Origin: Monoraphidium neglectum
Lineage: Eukaryota; Chlorophyta; Chlorophyceae; Sphaeropleales; Selenastraceae
Assembly (NCBI RefSeq): GCF_000611645.1
Contig: NW_014013113.1
Location: 1 to 15,619 of the forward strand
Reading direction: 5' to 3'
Length of the DNA stretch: 15,619 bases
The notes beneath the pieces were generated by a model, which was given only the letters and a program-made list of their open reading frames with translations, made no database searches and was not told where the DNA came from. Positions 14,801 to 15,619 of this stretch are shown here, in pieces; position 1 is the stretch's first letter; every line of letters starts with the position of its first letter. A program made the position numbers and the translations under genes.

Positions 14801-15619
14801 CGGGCGCCTCTGCTAGTCTGCCTGCACCTTGCCACTGGCCGCCTGCGCGCGAGGGCGGGCGCAACGGGCTCGAAATCACCCTACGACACGGTAGCATACT
14901 ATCCGAGGGCCGCACGCCATAATGTAACGCATATAAACCTGAGGATTTGCACTCATGACCAGAAGGGCCAGCAGACCCTCAGGATCGCGCATACAGAGAT
15001 ACAGTACGAATTGCAGATCATTGCGTTGATGGGCCGGGGGGCCGTGGATACACATTTGTGGCAGCATTTGAACGTGCATATGTCATGAAGCTCACACCAC
15101 GGCCTCTTTATACCTTCACATGGAATACGGTCGTTCAACTGTGGATGTGAGCAGCTGTCCATCCACCCGCGGCTGCAGTGTCTAAAAGCGGATGGCGGAG
15201 GGCGACGATGTGGCAGAAAATCACGTGCTCTTGGTGAGATGCAGGCTCGTCGGTGCAGCGCTGCGCAGTTGACTGATGAAAGCGCTGTGCTGGCTGTTTG
15301 ATGCATGCAGACGAGTCGCTTCGGCGGGGTGAACCAACATGCCAATTGCGCTCATGTTATGCATGTAGGCACAGGATCATTCCTCCTCAGGTCGGGATGA
15401 TCCCCCCGCGCCCGAGCCCGACTCGCGCCGCGGCCTGCTCGCCTGGGCGCGCCAAGGGCGCTCGGGCAGATGGGGTGCACATGCTCCAGTGGCGGCGGCG
15501 GCGGCGCTCGGGAGCTTCACTGGTCGCGGTGACAGCGCTTCTGCAGCCAGCTTTGCAGAGGAGGACCTTCAGCGGCTCGCGCTGCGCACGCAGGGCCGCA
15601 TAACAACCAGCAGCGGCGG

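Overview
The window looks like nuclear DNA of a green alga (Chlorophyta; perhaps a trebouxiophyte or chlorophyte, not resolvable to genus). The reasons are GC-rich, alanine- and glycine-heavy exons, short introns of about 220-540 nt, splice donors that are almost all GTG-type rather than GTAAGT, long GT/CA microsatellites inside introns, and a gene set of eukaryotic translation factor, organelle-targeted bacterial-type tRNA enzyme and secreted cysteine-rich proteins. No single ORF covers any of these genes. The models below were assembled from exon pieces by splice sites, reading-frame continuity and protein family motifs.

Layout, left to right. (1) Positions 1-2566, minus strand: N-terminal five exons of a DHX29-type DExH RNA helicase, cut by the left edge before the helicase core. 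(2) 2567-4022: intergenic, holding the DHX29 leader and the 3' region of the next gene. (3) 4023-5819, minus: a three-exon gene for a predicted secreted 416-residue cysteine-rich protein of unknown family, with two tandem copies of a cysteine domain. (4) 5820-7665: mostly intergenic, with a CTG/CAG triplet tract, a long GT tract and one orphan exon-like ORF on the minus strand (6720-6966). (5) 7666-10193, minus: a complete five-exon NifR3/DusB-type tRNA-dihydrouridine synthase (449 residues) with an N-terminal extension resembling an organellar presequence. (6) 10194-11361: intergenic. (7) 11362-14014, minus: a five-exon gene for a predicted type I membrane protein (about 391 residues; signal peptide, cysteine motifs, one C-terminal membrane segment), family not recognised. 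(8) 14015-15374: intergenic, probably a divergent promoter. (9) 15375-15619, plus: one exon of a gene that runs off the right edge.

Four genes in a row lie on the minus strand and one at the right edge on the plus strand. Two genes serve RNA biology (translation initiation on structured mRNAs; tRNA modification) and two encode secretory-pathway proteins. I see no operon-like or pathway link between them. I found no transposon, viral gene, CRISPR array, rRNA or convincing tRNA. The most novel material is the two cysteine-rich secretory proteins. No clearly new multi-gene system is visible.
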